Of a stretch of 42,508 nucleotides of DNA, positions 1 to 11,299 are shown piece after piece (positions within the stretch are counted from its first letter, which is position 1; every line of letters begins with the position of its first letter). The notes under the pieces were generated by a model. The model saw nothing but the letters and a program-made list of their open reading frames with translations. It made no database searches and was not told the DNA's origin. The translations under genes were made by a program, and so were the position numbers. Location of the stretch: assembly GCA_016800925.1 (NCBI GenBank), contig JABCPU010000525.1, forward strand, positions 1 to 42,508, written 5' to 3'. Source of the stretch: Suillus spraguei (lineage: Eukaryota; Basidiomycota; Agaricomycetes; Boletales; Suillaceae).

Positions 1-2050
1 CTGCATCACTGTGTCACAGCATATTGCGGTAGGACATTCGGCATCTGCTGTCGTACCTACACCGATTAAACCTCGGTCAAGTTGACTTAATTAGGATTTA
101 AAGTGCCGCAAAGGTAGCGAAGCCAAATTTTTGAAAAAGTCGTACTGCAATCTCATATGCAACACACTGTAACTCGAAGGAGTACCTTGAAGGACAAAGT
201 TGCTGTGACTTGTGACACTGCAAGTGTGAGAAAGAATGATGGCTGTAGGCGTCTTCCAACTCAATATGAAGTAACATTTTTCGAGGTCAGCGTCAAGCTT
301 GCAATGGTTCAAGTATTCCATTCCAGATGAGTCACAATAGTAAGATTTTCTCGCAAGATGATCACGATTCACAGTGCACTATGTATACTCGACCAAATTG
401 GTCAAGTTAATTTAGCTCTTTATGTATATTCTGGTATTTATCGAGGATTGGATTCATTCGATATTGACTGAATGGCTATCATCTGGATCAATCTCCAACT
501 CTTGTGACAGTCTGGGCAAGTGCATTAAGCGGCCTCACGAGTGGTGAGACTGATCGCCCCGCATACTCTGTATCGTCCGACGTGGGGCAAGTCTCATGAG
601 CGGCGACCCTCATAGCTACACAAGATATCAACGACTATGGACTGACGACACACAGAACCTAGTACTAGTCGCGAGCCAAGAGACCTCACCTCAGAAATCT
701 GCATGACATCCGGATGCGCACTAATGATGACTCGGACACAGTGATGATCTCATAATTTTGATTAATTTATCATGGTTTTCAATGTTTCTAGTTTCAATTT
801 TAGGCCTGAACACAACCTCTGAGGGCTTCCTGTTTCAAGACTGCCGCAGTTCTTCGGTATTGTTATGTTTCGAATGTTACATACTGCACGTATACTGCAT
901 CACAGGAATCCGCACCACCGGACAAATTTTTTTGAATGACGACTAATATAAATACTATATCGCTACGGGCAGACGATTCGAAGTCAGGACCCGAACTTGA
1001 AGTTTTTTCAGAATCACAGGAGAAGTACTAGCTACGTAGGTACTAGTGTGAGCACAAAGTAATTACATACCACTAGCTAGTAACTCAGCATGCCGCTTGA
1101 ATTCTGTTCGCCATTCTTCTTACTCCGTTTGATCTTTTAGTTACTCATTCTGCGGTGCGGTGGCTCAGGGAGATGTTAATGAATCGACATAAGGCCGAAT
1201 AAGAGTGACACCCATTTTCTTGGCTTACTTGTCAACGTACTCATGTTTGACATGAAGTCTTTTATAACCAATCAGTAACCAAAGAAAGTGTGCGGCTATC
1301 GGCAAAGTGCTTCTTCTGCAGCAGTATTAGTGATAACCCTGTGAGTCAAGGCGATGTGATGTCAACTGGGTTAAAAATTATGCTTAAAGTACGTGTATTG
1401 TTTCCTGTATGCATCAGGAACTTACCTCTTCATCACTCTGAGGAACGAGAGCTTCCACGGATAGGCTGTAAATCGCTGATTGGCCCTGAAATTTTATGTA
1501 TTCAACGTTGCTGCCCGAGCAGCCGGAGTACTGGGAAAAATACGTACTAGGTACACATTGTATCGTATCTGGCCAGGAGATCCTAGGATTTGTTGGAGCC
1601 ACAGCCGAACAGTCTCCCATGGGACAACTGAGACCAGGGAACCTTGAACTTCATACTTAACGAATGCGGAAGTTCATTGGTTCAAGTCACTATAAGTACA
1701 TCATATTACATGCAATATCTAGATCTCGATTTGCTTACCGACGGCTCCGAGTTTGTTGACGAAACTATTCAGAATGTGACTGTATACTTTCGAAAGCACT
1801 GGCTTCAGAATCTGTGCGCAATGGCGGTCCCAAGCTAAGTTACGTCAATCAGAAAGTCACGTTCCTGTATCGTGGAAAACTTCTGAGCTCTATCTTCTCT
1901 CTAGTACTATGTCGCAGTTCTACAGCCAATAGCTGTTAAGCCTTGAACTTCAGTATAAAGAGTAGGAGTCTTGCAAAGCGTAGCAAGCATTCTCATTTCT
2001 GTAGTTACTCCAAAGTCTCCAACTGGCCTATAAGTTCCCCAGTACGACAA
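1..2050. other. Upstream stretch with no recognisable gene
   Basis: I find no supportable coding region here. The open frames are short, conflict between strands and carry no motif I recognise. The sequence is of mixed composition with scattered short palindromes such as CTAGTACTAG-like words. It ends at the proposed first exon of the first kinase gene. Decayed exons of other genes cannot be excluded. Confidence 0.5.
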
Positions 2051-3388
2051 ATGTTTTTCTTTTCTACCTGGATCTATAGTGTATTGCCTAAGAAATGGTG
2101 GAAAGTCCAAACGGAAACAGCAGTATCTGGCTCGACGCACCTGGATGCAAACGCTAATGATAACAAGTGAGTAGCCGTAGTTTCTTGTAGAGCTCCAGTG
2201 AGGCTAACACATGCAACCAATCTAGACGCCCGGTCGACCTGACGGCGAAGGTTGTCAAAGAATTCACTTATGCTATTGCTCAGGGCAGCTCCGGTGACGT
2301 ATGGAAATGCAGATTCTCAGAAAAAGACAACAATGTGGAGGTCAGTATGAGTTGCGTAATAAATTTTAACATCTGACAATACTTTTCAAGGTGGCGGTTA
2401 AATGCGTAAGGATCGAAATTCGGGATGACCGTTTCAAAGATATCGTTAACGAGGTAAGCCGATTTGATGTAGAATACCTACTATAACAATATGAAAAATT
2501 TGCAGAGGTTGATGAATGACTTCTCCAAGTGGAGACCACTGCGCCATGATAACATTCTTCCCTTGTGTGGGATTACCTACGGGTTTGGTCCAGTACCAGC
2601 TATCGTATCTCCATGGATATCCAATGGATCATTGAGTACATATCTCGATAAAAACTATGACAGTCTCTCTGAGACCCACAAATTCAGCTTGGCAAGTCTT
2701 CCCTGATGATTCAATAGCACCACAACTTATGAGCGGTCGTATAGCTTGCTGATGTAGCTGCTGGTCTTCAATATCGTATGCCATGTCATTTTTGTATTGC
2801 ATTAAGAGAAGCTGACATGTACAGTCCACTCCAATGAAGTGGCTCATGCAGATCTCACAGGTGTAAGCAAGAGTATGTTATGCAGATATATAACACTTCT
2901 CATATCCTCTTAGAGCAATGTACTCATCGATAGCAACGGACGAGCTCTTGTAGCAGACTATGGGCTCTTGACTACATGTTCCGACCTGAACGGGACCTCT
3001 TACATCAGGAGTAACGTACGATGGGCTGCACCAGAACTTTTCGAAGTCCCGGACACCGAGGACGCACCTAGCTCACCAAAACTAGAAAGCGATATTTATT
3101 CTTTTGGATGCATCGCATACCAGGTCTGTCAACGGCGTATATTTACAGCGCTCTTGTTCTCATTTGTGTCAGGTTTTATCGGGCCAGCAGCCGTACTGTA
3201 ATATTCGCAGTGATCACCAGGTGGTTGTGGCCATCCTCAGGGGTATCAAGCCTAAGCGTCCAGTTGTGCCTGCCATTGAGGATTGTCACTGGAACTTCAT
3301 CAAACAATGTTGGGTCGAGTTACCACAGCGACCTCCCATTGCTGATATCCGGGAGATGATGTATCGCTATAGAGATGCTATGTGTTAA
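2051..3388 (+). CDS. TKL-like protein kinase, paralogue 1 (324-aa spliced model)
   Basis: Predicted protein kinase, phosphotransfer to Ser/Thr or Tyr not determinable. Model exons are 2051-2166, 2226-2340, 2391-2453, 2506-2691, 2745-2775, 2825-2862, 2914-3123 and 3173-3388; together they are open and encode 324 aa. Motifs in order: glycine loop AQGSSGDVWKC, VAVK lysine starting exactly at an exon, LRHDNI after the alpha-C region, HADLT as the catalytic loop, ADYGL in place of DFG, AAPELF as APE, and SDIYSFGC in alpha-F. Catalytic and metal-binding aspartates are kept, but the alpha-C glutamate looks replaced by Asp (MNDFSKW) and HGD reads HAD, so activity may be altered. The N-terminus is short and hydrophobic. 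The intron starting at 2692 has a GC donor (GCAAGT). Exon lengths match the paralogue at 7299-8765, which supports the model. Confidence 0.82.
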
Positions 3389-4224
3389 CTCATGTTTTTG
3401 TATCCGACCAGTTTGGTAAACGTACTTCTTAGGATTTTGTGTATATTAGACGAGGGTTCGTCGATTTAAAAGAATTGGAATTGACAACTTGGGAGATCCA
3501 TGATTCGCTCATCACACTCCAAGGCTTGCCATGCCAATTCCTACCTGGTTGTGTTGTCCGTCTGTCTAGAACTGTAGCAGTACGGCGTTCAATCTATTTC
3601 CTGTGAATGAATAAAATGACATAGGATCTTGTGGGCTTCCGATGCTCTAGCAACGTGTATGTCTCAAGACAAACTTGAAACTCCATGGCAAAGTATCACT
3701 CGAGCGCCCATGTTATAGCCACAGTTATGATGTGGCCGTCAACGGACGACTAGTGAAATTCCACGGTAATAACGCACATCCAACAGACATTGTAACGTTC
3801 TGCTCATGCTTTTATAACGGTACAAACCAGACAAGTCGTTTCATTACTGTACACGATAGGGTGGAACGCCAAAGAAGATAATAATAATTCAAGCGGTAAG
3901 GAAGTGGTAAGGAAGTAACTGGTGTTGCGGGTACTGCTGCTGTAAGAGGGTGACTCATTGCGCCAATAGGGTGCGGGATTCGCTGGGCGGTAATTGGCTC
4001 TACATTGCAATTCAATGGAAGAGAATTCCGGAGGGACCAACGTGGCTAACGCAACTTTGATTCACGAGATTCTGGTGGACTAAATACATTTATCTGGAAT
4101 GGAAGATGCCTTGCTTTTGCAAGGCATGTCTCGGACTTATTATTATTTGCATGTTACTAGTATGTATATGGAGGTCTGTCTCAACAGTTATAAGAGCACA
4201 ATATGCATGAGTCTACTAACCTAA
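3389..4224. other. Spacer between kinase genes 1 and 2
   Basis: No coding region is supported. The stretch should hold the 3' end of kinase 1 and the promoter of kinase 2. The small frames here overlap on both strands and lack recognisable motifs. Confidence 0.5.
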
Positions 4225-5617
4225 ATGGCTCTGTCTTTTTTATTCAACTGCAGGTCTTGGTTAGGGAAGCTCGGGAGGAAGTTATGGTGGTGGAAAAGCC
4301 ATCGCCCGTCTGTTACAATAGCAGCCACTGCCACCGGTGGTAGTGGCAACCAGGGCAAGTTCTTAATCATAGTATTCTGTGACAACGCGTTGCCTCATAC
4401 GACCTCTAATGCAGCCTATCCGACCTTACAGGATTCGTATCTAAGGAGTCGCCTCATCCAATAGCGCACGGCAGTTTCGGGGACGTGTGGAAATGCATCT
4501 ACGCTTCATCCAACAGTCAAGGCCTGCCAGTGGAGGCAAGCATGTAGTACATTTGTGGCTATCCAGAAATCTGAATCCATGGCAGGTGGCAGTCAAGTCC
4601 ATAAGGATCGATGTCGCAGGCGACGATTCCAAGGCCAGACTTACTCAAGTACGATCTCGGTTTCCCCTTCATATGTGATACGCTTGCTCGAACCATGGCT
4701 TCGCAGAGACTCTTGGATGATTTCCATGCACGGAAGCAACTGCATCACGAAAACCTTTTGCTTCTGCTCGGTTTCAGTTACGAATTTGGGCTACTTCCAG
4801 CGATGGTTTCCCCATGGATGCACAACGGCTCGCTCGCCACACATCTTGAACACCATTTCACAGAATTAACCATCGAACAAAGGTCCGGATCGTGAGTTGT
4901 TTATCCGAAGCGCTTGTATATCATGGTATTTATTGGAACCTCAGTTACGGCAAGTCGCTGCAGCCATCAGCTACCGTATGTGGAATCTTTAAGAGTTTGT
5001 GAAGACAATAAGTAACACCATTGCAGTTCACTCGAAGGGGGTTGTTCACGGTGACCTCACTGCCGTACGTACTAGGTGTCTGATACCCACCTTCTAGCTC
5101 TGATCCGGAAGGGCAGAACAACATTCTAATAGATTCGGATCGCAATGCCCACGTAGCTGACCATGGAATCCTCACAATGTGTTCTGAGCTCTCGGGGACT
5201 TCATACATCAGAAACAACGTGCGGTGGGCTGCGCCAGAGCTCTTCGAGGTGCCCGAGAACGAAGAGTTATCGATTCCCCTTCAGCCAGCCAGCGATATTT
5301 ATTCCTTTGGATGCATCATGCTTCAGGTTCGAGGCATTTCCTAGTAGTTGCGTTGGTTTGCAACTAAGATCTCGTAGGTTATGACAGGTCGACCGCCCTA
5401 TGCAGATGTACGAAGCGATCATCAAGTTACTGTGATGATACTCAAGGGTAAGAAGCCTACAAGACCATCGAGTCCACACGATGCAGATTCTTTCTGGGAT
5501 TTCATCGAGAAATGTTGGAGTGATACAGGACGTCGCCCCTCTGCCGTTGATGTTCTGGGCTTTCTAGGATCAGATCATATCACTGCGCTAGTTCAACAAT
5601 CACTGTCAGAGAGCTGA
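4225..5617 (+). CDS. TKL-like protein kinase, paralogue 2 (one-nucleotide frame problem)
   Basis: Predicted protein kinase of the same family as its neighbours. Exons by homology: 4225-4354, 4432-4535, 4586-4648, 4707-4891, 4945-4975, 5027-5064, 5117-5326, 5378-5617. Motifs: AHGSFGDVWKC glycine loop, VAVKS lysine, RLLDDFHARKQLHHEN in alpha-C (Asp where Glu is expected), VHGDLT catalytic loop, ADHGI instead of DFG, AAPELF, SDIYSFGC. Exon 4 is 185 nt where paralogues 1 and 3 have 186 nt, so the frame breaks at about 4880-4891 unless another donor is used. This is either a recent lesion or a sequence error. Introns starting at 4355 and 4536 both appear to use GC donors (GCAAGT and GCAAGC). The hydrophobic, Trp-rich N-terminus resembles that of paralogue 1. 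Confidence 0.75.
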
Positions 5618-5647
5618 TCAACTTCATTTTATTTATATATTATGGAA

Positions 5648-5690
5648 GGTGCCGGTTCCTGAACACTGAGTGTCGGAAGGAACCGGCACC
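5648..5690. repeat. 43-nt near-palindrome with 13-bp perfect arms
   Basis: GGTGCCGGTTCCT at 5648-5660 is the exact reverse complement of AGGAACCGGCACC at 5678-5690. The centre holds a further ACACT/AGTGT palindrome. It lies 31 nt past the kinase 2 stop codon, so it could fold in that transcript's 3' UTR, or be a footprint of a small inverted-repeat element. Confidence 0.75.
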
Positions 5691-7298
5691 ACACGTCCGG
5701 CAGCTAGCCTGTAGGCTGTCCGAGTCGCCTTCTTTTCCTCACAACTTGATTCTCCCTCACCGCACCATACAATCTGATCGCTCGTTTTGCACACTACAGT
5801 TGCCCGCTCACTCATTTTTACCTAATATTAGCTTTGTCATAGTGTACATACGTTTATTTCGTTTATTATTTAGATAGTACATAATCATTCCCATTATGTA
5901 AGTATACTTATAGTTAGTACATAGCTCGAAATTCCTAATTTCCATTCCAGTCGGCTACTGACTTACTTTCGGTTTGTGTCTACTCAGCATTTTTGATGAG
6001 CATGGGTAGGTTTATTTGCCGATATGCTGAATTTGTTTAATTGGTTGCCTGAGGGAAGAATAGGTGCCTACCACGGGGAGGAAGGCAGGCCGGGCAAACG
6101 TCTCTTCATGTGCATAGCCGACCACCTTCTCTATTCGCTGGGTGGTGTTACCACCAGCGTTTCCGAAACCCTTGAAGCGGTAATCATGATGAAGGTAAGG
6201 ATAATTTAGTATTTGGTTTACATGTGGCATACGTTCGATTTACTCGTGCCATTCATGAGCTGAAAATCCGTGTTCTACATGATAGTCACGAGGTGCGGGT
6301 CTTGTTATTCAAGCACGAAGCATAGCTGCAAACATCGGTGATTTGAATGTACCCATGAACAAAAGGATCGGTCAAGGAGGTGCGCGGAAGACTGACCAAT
6401 TAATCGTGGGTTGGGGGCAAACATCCGAGAATCAACGCTGGATGATCGAATAAGTAAGATTTAGAACTACGAAAACCTTGCTGAAGACAACAGTGCAGGC
6501 TGTGATAGGGTTGATGCAGTTTGCTCAATCCAGGTCACCTCACATCCCAATTTGTTTCGTATTTCAGCCATGAGTTACATTGTATGAAAACCTCACAATC
6601 AACAAGCGATTTCAATACGGCCCAGTTGCTAATTTCGTTTATGAGCAAGTGGACGACAGCACAAGCTGTTGCAGCATGTCTTCATCTCAAAAATTGGCAT
6701 ACGTGGTGGGCGCGTTTCCTTGAAATCCTATGCAAGCGCCAAAGACGCCCTGCAGGCCTCGTGCAGGTCTCACTAGTTAAGCAGTGCAGGAGAAACGGGA
6801 TCAATTCAAGGTAGTCAGTCCGAGTTACTTTTCCCAGTCAAGACTGAAACGGCTTACAATTCGAACAATATGATATCGCCAGTCAAACTTACTCAAAGCT
6901 CTATCATATATATTCATCACGAAGATTGTCTTTTGCTAACTAAGCTGCTGGGAGTAGATGATTACTGTTCTTTTCAGTGCTTCCAGTGCTCTGTATTCAC
7001 ATTCCTGACAACACGCCGCTTCAGGTGTCTCATTGTCTGCAGCACATCAGATGTAGGTTTTCCCCTTGATCCCAGTACTGATACTAACTTAAATGGGCGT
7101 TTACAGTCGAAGAACAGCGTTACCTCGACTAATTAATACCAGTTGTTGCGCTCTCATTTTGACCCTACGCAGTCTCTTTCCACCGTAATCATCGGTGGGA
7201 TAACTCTGCGATATTGTCGCACCAACACCACCATCTACACATAAAACCATAGTTCATCAATGCTAAAGAACAGGAGTTCCCTGTGATTTCCCGTCGAT
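5691..7298. other. Spacer between kinase genes 2 and 3
   Basis: About 1.6 kb with no recognisable gene. Several short open frames exist (for example 6024-6209 and 6521-6814, plus strand), but they have no known motif, no paralogue in the window and no convincing splice partners. One small hairpin is listed separately. Confidence 0.5.
6136..6159. repeat. Short hairpin (10-bp stem, one bulged G)
   Basis: CGCTGGGTGGT and ACCACCAGCG pair around a GTT loop with one extra G on the left arm. No terminator or gene is assigned to it. Confidence 0.5.
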
Positions 7299-8765
7299 AT
7301 GCTCAACCGTTTACAACAGTTCTTTGGTCTTGTACGTTTATTGACATTGTCCGGCCATGGAGTCGTCCATTCATCTCACTATGGCAGGTTGGCCGCACAC
7401 CAGGTGGCCAAGGATCTCAACATGTTCAGCCTTCAGTCGATAATAGCCAGACCTCGATTGTTGACACTCCCGATAGAACTTCCGATAATCATTTTTCCAA
7501 TGAATGCCTCCCTAGTACTACTTCTGACACAGAGGACTCGTATGTCATTTCTTTGCCTCAGGCCAGGACTTTATAAAAATCAAATAATAGTAGCGTTCTC
7601 TGTATCAAACCAGGTGATATTCTCAGGAAGATCAACTACCCAACCGCCTCGGGTGGTCTTGGAGATGTTTACAAGTGTACACGGAACTGCGGCGCAAGTT
7701 CCGATGAGGTATTTCATAGACTCACTTTTCCTACATGCCCTTATTTTGACTTCAGGTCGCGGTCAAATGCCCACGATTCTCAAACCTGAGTAATCTTGAA
7801 ATTGCCAGAATCAACAAGGTATATTGAATTCCAGTCTGACGACCGCATACCTGAACTTTTGGGATGCAGAACCTTGACCGCGAGATCCGTATATGGGCCG
7901 CGTTGAAACATCAGTATGTATTGCCCTTGCATGGCACTGTAGAACAGTTCGGCCCATGTCGAGCATTGGTTTCCCCCTGGATGCCGAACGGGACTTTGGA
8001 CTCTTACCTTAATCGTGCACATGAGACCCTTTCGATGATCGATAGGCTTCGGCTGGTGAGTTTTATTTACGAAACAGAGTAGGGGAACTTACTAGTTTGC
8101 AATAGCTTAAACAAATTACTGAGGGGCTCCAGTATCGTGAGTGATGTATTGACCATGGAAGTGACCAATATAACCATTTTTTCTGCAGTCCACGACCGCG
8201 ACGTGATACACGGTGACCTCACCAGCGTAAGTTCATACATGCAGTACGAGTGGAATCATCTTATGGTGATTGTAGAATAATATTCTGGTTGCTGCCGATG
8301 GATCCCCTCGTCTTGCAGATTTCGGTATTTCCAATATCATGGTACAATCCAACCCAACCTTTTCCTACCACACTGGTGCCGTACGTTGGGTCGCTCTGGA
8401 GCTCCTTGATACCCCGGAAGACCAACCCATACAATTCGCAACAAGATCTACCGACATATATGCTCTCGGCGGCATCATGCTTCAGGTTCGTCGTCTCTTG
8501 TTGGCTTGCTAGTGATACTAACACCGCCTGCGTGCAGGTCCTATATGGGAAACGGCCTTACTGGTGGCTGAAGTCCCCCATACACGTTGTTTCTGCTAAG
8601 TTCAGACACACAGAGCCCATCAACTCCTCCATCGAGATCCAACCTAATCACCTAAATTTCATGCGGCGGTGCTGGTCAACGGCGAGCGAGGATCGTCCGT
8701 CAGTAGAAGGGGTAATAAATTATCTTCAAGCTCTGTCGAATGAGAGTTCATCTGAATCTGTGTAA
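7299..8765 (+). CDS. TKL-like protein kinase, paralogue 3 (352 aa, apparently intact)
   Basis: The best-preserved kinase of the cluster. Model exons 7299-7331, 7388-7539, 7591-7708, 7756-7818, 7870-8055, 8106-8136, 8189-8226, 8276-8485 and 8538-8765 join in frame to 352 aa. It begins with a tiny 11-codon exon. Motifs: TASGGLGDVYKC glycine loop, VAVKC lysine opening an exon, DREIRIW in alpha-C with the usual Glu, VIHGDLTS catalytic loop, ADFGIS as DFG, VALELL replacing APE, TDIYALGG in alpha-F, then RCW and RPS motifs in the C-lobe. All catalytic residues are present, so this is the likeliest active member. Residues 12-65 are Ser/Thr/Gln-rich and probably disordered. Exons of 63, 186, 31, 38 and 210 nt match paralogue 1 exactly. 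Confidence 0.85.
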
Positions 8766-9286
8766 GGTCTTGGTTTTGAAGTATCCTTTTTCTTGTCTTT
8801 TTGTTAAATCTCATTGTATCCTATGACCATATACCATGTTGCTCCATGTATACTCTCACTTTATGGTGTCGTAATTAGCCGGATTCATATTTATGTAGAA
8901 GCAATACTTGCGTGCCAATAGACCGCATGGGATACCCATCTTCATTCTATATGTTGAATAAAAGTATTGGAAAATTGGGAAGCATACAGATCTATTGAGT
9001 TATCCGCAAGTCTCAGACACGTCGTCAAAGTACGATCTAACTCGATTGTACAGGGAACCCGCTAACAAACGCGTAGCGTACACAAAAACTAGCTACTGTA
9101 TTTATCCACCGACGATTTAAGGTTTAAGCCACCGTTTCGGCTCCTTCCGAGTCGAGCTCGTCACTAAATATTCCAAAAAGATCATCAGGAAATCAACCCG
9201 AAATTGATATGACCAGATAGAGCTGAGAAATAAAAATCATTATGATACATGTAGATTTAGAATTATACATTATTATCTTTGCCCAA
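8766..9286. other. Spacer after kinase 3
   Basis: No gene is seen. The stretch is AT-rich and leads into a repeat-rich region. It should contain the 3' end of the kinase 3 transcript. Confidence 0.45.
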
Positions 9287-9452
9287 CAGGTTGATGAAAG
9301 AATATATGACTATGCTGAGGACACATCATCTTGATGCACATCTTACAAGTGTGCAACAAGATTATGAAAAAATATATAACTATGTCAAGGACACATCATC
9401 TTGATGGTCACTTACCAGCATGCAACAAGCCGATGACAGAATATATGACTAT
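9287..9452. repeat. Imperfect tandem repeat, unit about 70 bp
   Basis: Two full copies and a partial third share the words CAACAAG, GAATATATGACTATG and GGACACATCATCTTGATG. The copies differ by scattered substitutions, so the array is not recent. No coding role is evident. Confidence 0.7.
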
Positions 9453-9459
9453 GCCTCCT

Positions 9460-9603
9460 CCAATATATAGCCAGTCATGGTTGATACATGTGACAACACC
9501 ATCATCACTTTGCCAGTTAGATCACAACTTACTACCATAGGCCTGCCAATATGATGGCCCATGGGAGATTCAAGCTATGTAGTCTACCCATATATTCCTT
9601 TGT
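9460..9603. repeat. Direct repeat, copy 1 (partner at 9757-9899)
   Basis: Starts at CCAATATATAGCCAGTCATG and runs to GTCTACCCATATATTCC. A second copy lies about 297 bp downstream with small indels and substitutions. Together with the array just upstream this marks a segmentally duplicated non-coding stretch. Confidence 0.7.
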
Positions 9604-9756
9604 CCAGTTTTCTGCAGTTGGTAAAGTTGTGCTGTATTTCATCAAATATATGATGATGATAGTCCCTCCAACTGCAAGCTGCCTTTATATTGTTGGGTAC
9701 AGTTGGTCACACCTGGGCACACTGCCAGTGATGGCAGCCCTTGCAATGGGAAGCAG

Positions 9757-9899
9757 CCAATATATAGCTAGTCATGGTTGATACATGTAACAACAACACC
9801 ATCACTCTGCTAGTTAGATCACAATGTGCTACCATATTTTTGCCAATATGATGGCTTTGGAAGATTTTTCCTGTGTAGTCTACCCATCTATTCCTTTAT
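9757..9899. repeat. Direct repeat, copy 2 (partner at 9460-9603)
   Basis: Same sequence family as 9460-9603, including GTCATGGTTGATACATGT and GTCTACCCATCTATTCC. Divergence between the copies is visible by eye at about one base in ten. Confidence 0.7.
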
Positions 9900-10045
9900 C
9901 AGGTGGTCTGCAATTGTGATAAATATTTTCAATATTATATATCAGACAAAGTTAGATAAAGCCTTGTTATACTCTGGTCAAATGCCTGATGATGCTGTTG
10001 AGCATACAACATACAACATCCTAGCTAGTTCATTCAAATTTATCG

Positions 10046-11139
10046 TTACTCTACTCCTAAAAACTCTGATGGCCGAGGCCACAGGACGATCTCTGGATTT
10101 GACAAATATAATTTCAACGAATACTCCTTGTATACATCTTCAACATCAGCAAATTGATGGAAGGGTTCTGTTCCCACGACTCTTGCCACAATAATATGGT
10201 ATGCTTGTGTTAGCCAGAGGTGAGGTTCATTCCCACAAAATAGCTGCACAAGGTCAGCTCAGTAACTGACATGAAATCGAATGAGACAACACACCTGAAG
10301 CATGACACAACCTTGGTTGGTGTCACCCATACTCAGGTATATCAAGCATCTCAGGCGCCATCCACCGCACATTTCCTTGGTGGCACGAATTGAAGGTAGA
10401 GTTTTGTGACTCTGAAAGGATCATCAAGAGACTGAAGTCTGCAAGATGTTGACGCCCGTTGGTGCTAATTAGAACATTGGTCTGTAAATCAAGTTGTGGT
10501 ACTGAGACTCTATACTTATGACTTTCAAACATGTACGCATGTCAAATCACCATGGACCACTTCTTTGTCATGTACTGACAAGTTTGTCAGCACATCTGAT
10601 CCAGAGATGGAAAAAATTATAGATGCACAATACTTGAGGCCAGCTGCTATCTGTCTCAACTGAAGACAGTCAGCACTCGTCCGGTGTTGCAAGATGTGAT
10701 GCATACATCCTCAGTTTGTCAGCCTTGGAAGGAATATATCCCTGTTTTAGATAGTTTAATTTTCAGATAGCTATCAAGCGATCCATTTTCCATCCACGGA
10801 GAAACTAGCAAAGGGAGTGGTCCAAAGCCATTGATAACACCATTAAATGTGAGAATATTTTCATGCTCCAGGGTGATCCAAACATAAGCCTTGCAACGAA
10901 TCCTCTGTGAGTTAAAATGGATGAGAATATTTTCATGCTCCAGGGTGATCCAAACATAAGCCTTGCGACGAATCCTCTGTGAGTTAAAATGGATGAGAAT
11001 ATTTTCATGCTCCAGGGTGATCCAAACATAAGCCTCGCGACGAATCCTCTGTGAGTTAAAATGGATGAGGAACACAACTTTTAGTTCATTCAATTGCTCC
11101 CACCTTGCCTGTCCTATTCAATTTAACCGCAACCTGAGA
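10046..11139 (-). pseudogene. TKL-like kinase pseudogene, paralogue 4
   Basis: A decayed fourth kinase, oriented opposite to the other three. Reading the minus strand: VAVK at about 11139-11128 directly after a splice acceptor, the alpha-C segment RIRREAYVWITLEHENI (tripled, see repeat), a hinge with VSPWMENGSLDSYL, VVHGDLT near 10550, NVLISTNGRQHLADFSLL with DFS in place of DFG, RWMAPEML as APE, then GNEPHLWLTQAYHIIVA in the C-lobe. Lesions: an in-frame stop shortly after VAVK, loss of the DFG glycine, and a deletion between IPEYG and the following C-lobe exon that removes the alpha-F SDIYSFG region. A glycine loop may survive in very degraded form at about 11200-11290, but I cannot defend it. 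Confidence 0.8.
10851..11066 (-). repeat. Three tandem copies of a 72-bp unit inside kinase 4
   Basis: Copies 10851-10922, 10923-10994 and 10995-11066 differ at only a few positions. On the minus strand each copy holds the end of an intron (TTTTAACTCACAG), then the start of the alpha-C exon, giving a 24-residue in-frame repeat (IHFNSQRIRREAYVWITLEH and four more residues). By comparison with paralogues 1 and 3 the acceptor is the normal exon boundary, so the unit multiplies an acceptor plus 5' exon end. Confidence 0.93.
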
Positions 11140-11299
11140 GGTAGTTGATATTGTGAATTTTCAATCAATTGCACAACTACCTTAGACATTCCAACCTCAG
11201 ATTTTCAAGACCAAGAACTCATACAGATGTCACTGAGCCCTCCTGTACCCTTCATGGATACAGTTCAAGTTTTTTGACATCTGTCACAGGAATAATGGG

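Noticed and set aside
91..1838. Several 60-90 codon open frames on both strands upstream of kinase 1
   Set aside because: They overlap each other, lack motifs and splice partners, and are of a length expected by chance.
9287..9899. Possible CRISPR-like array
   Set aside because: Repeats are long, imperfect and without uniform spacers, and the window is eukaryotic.
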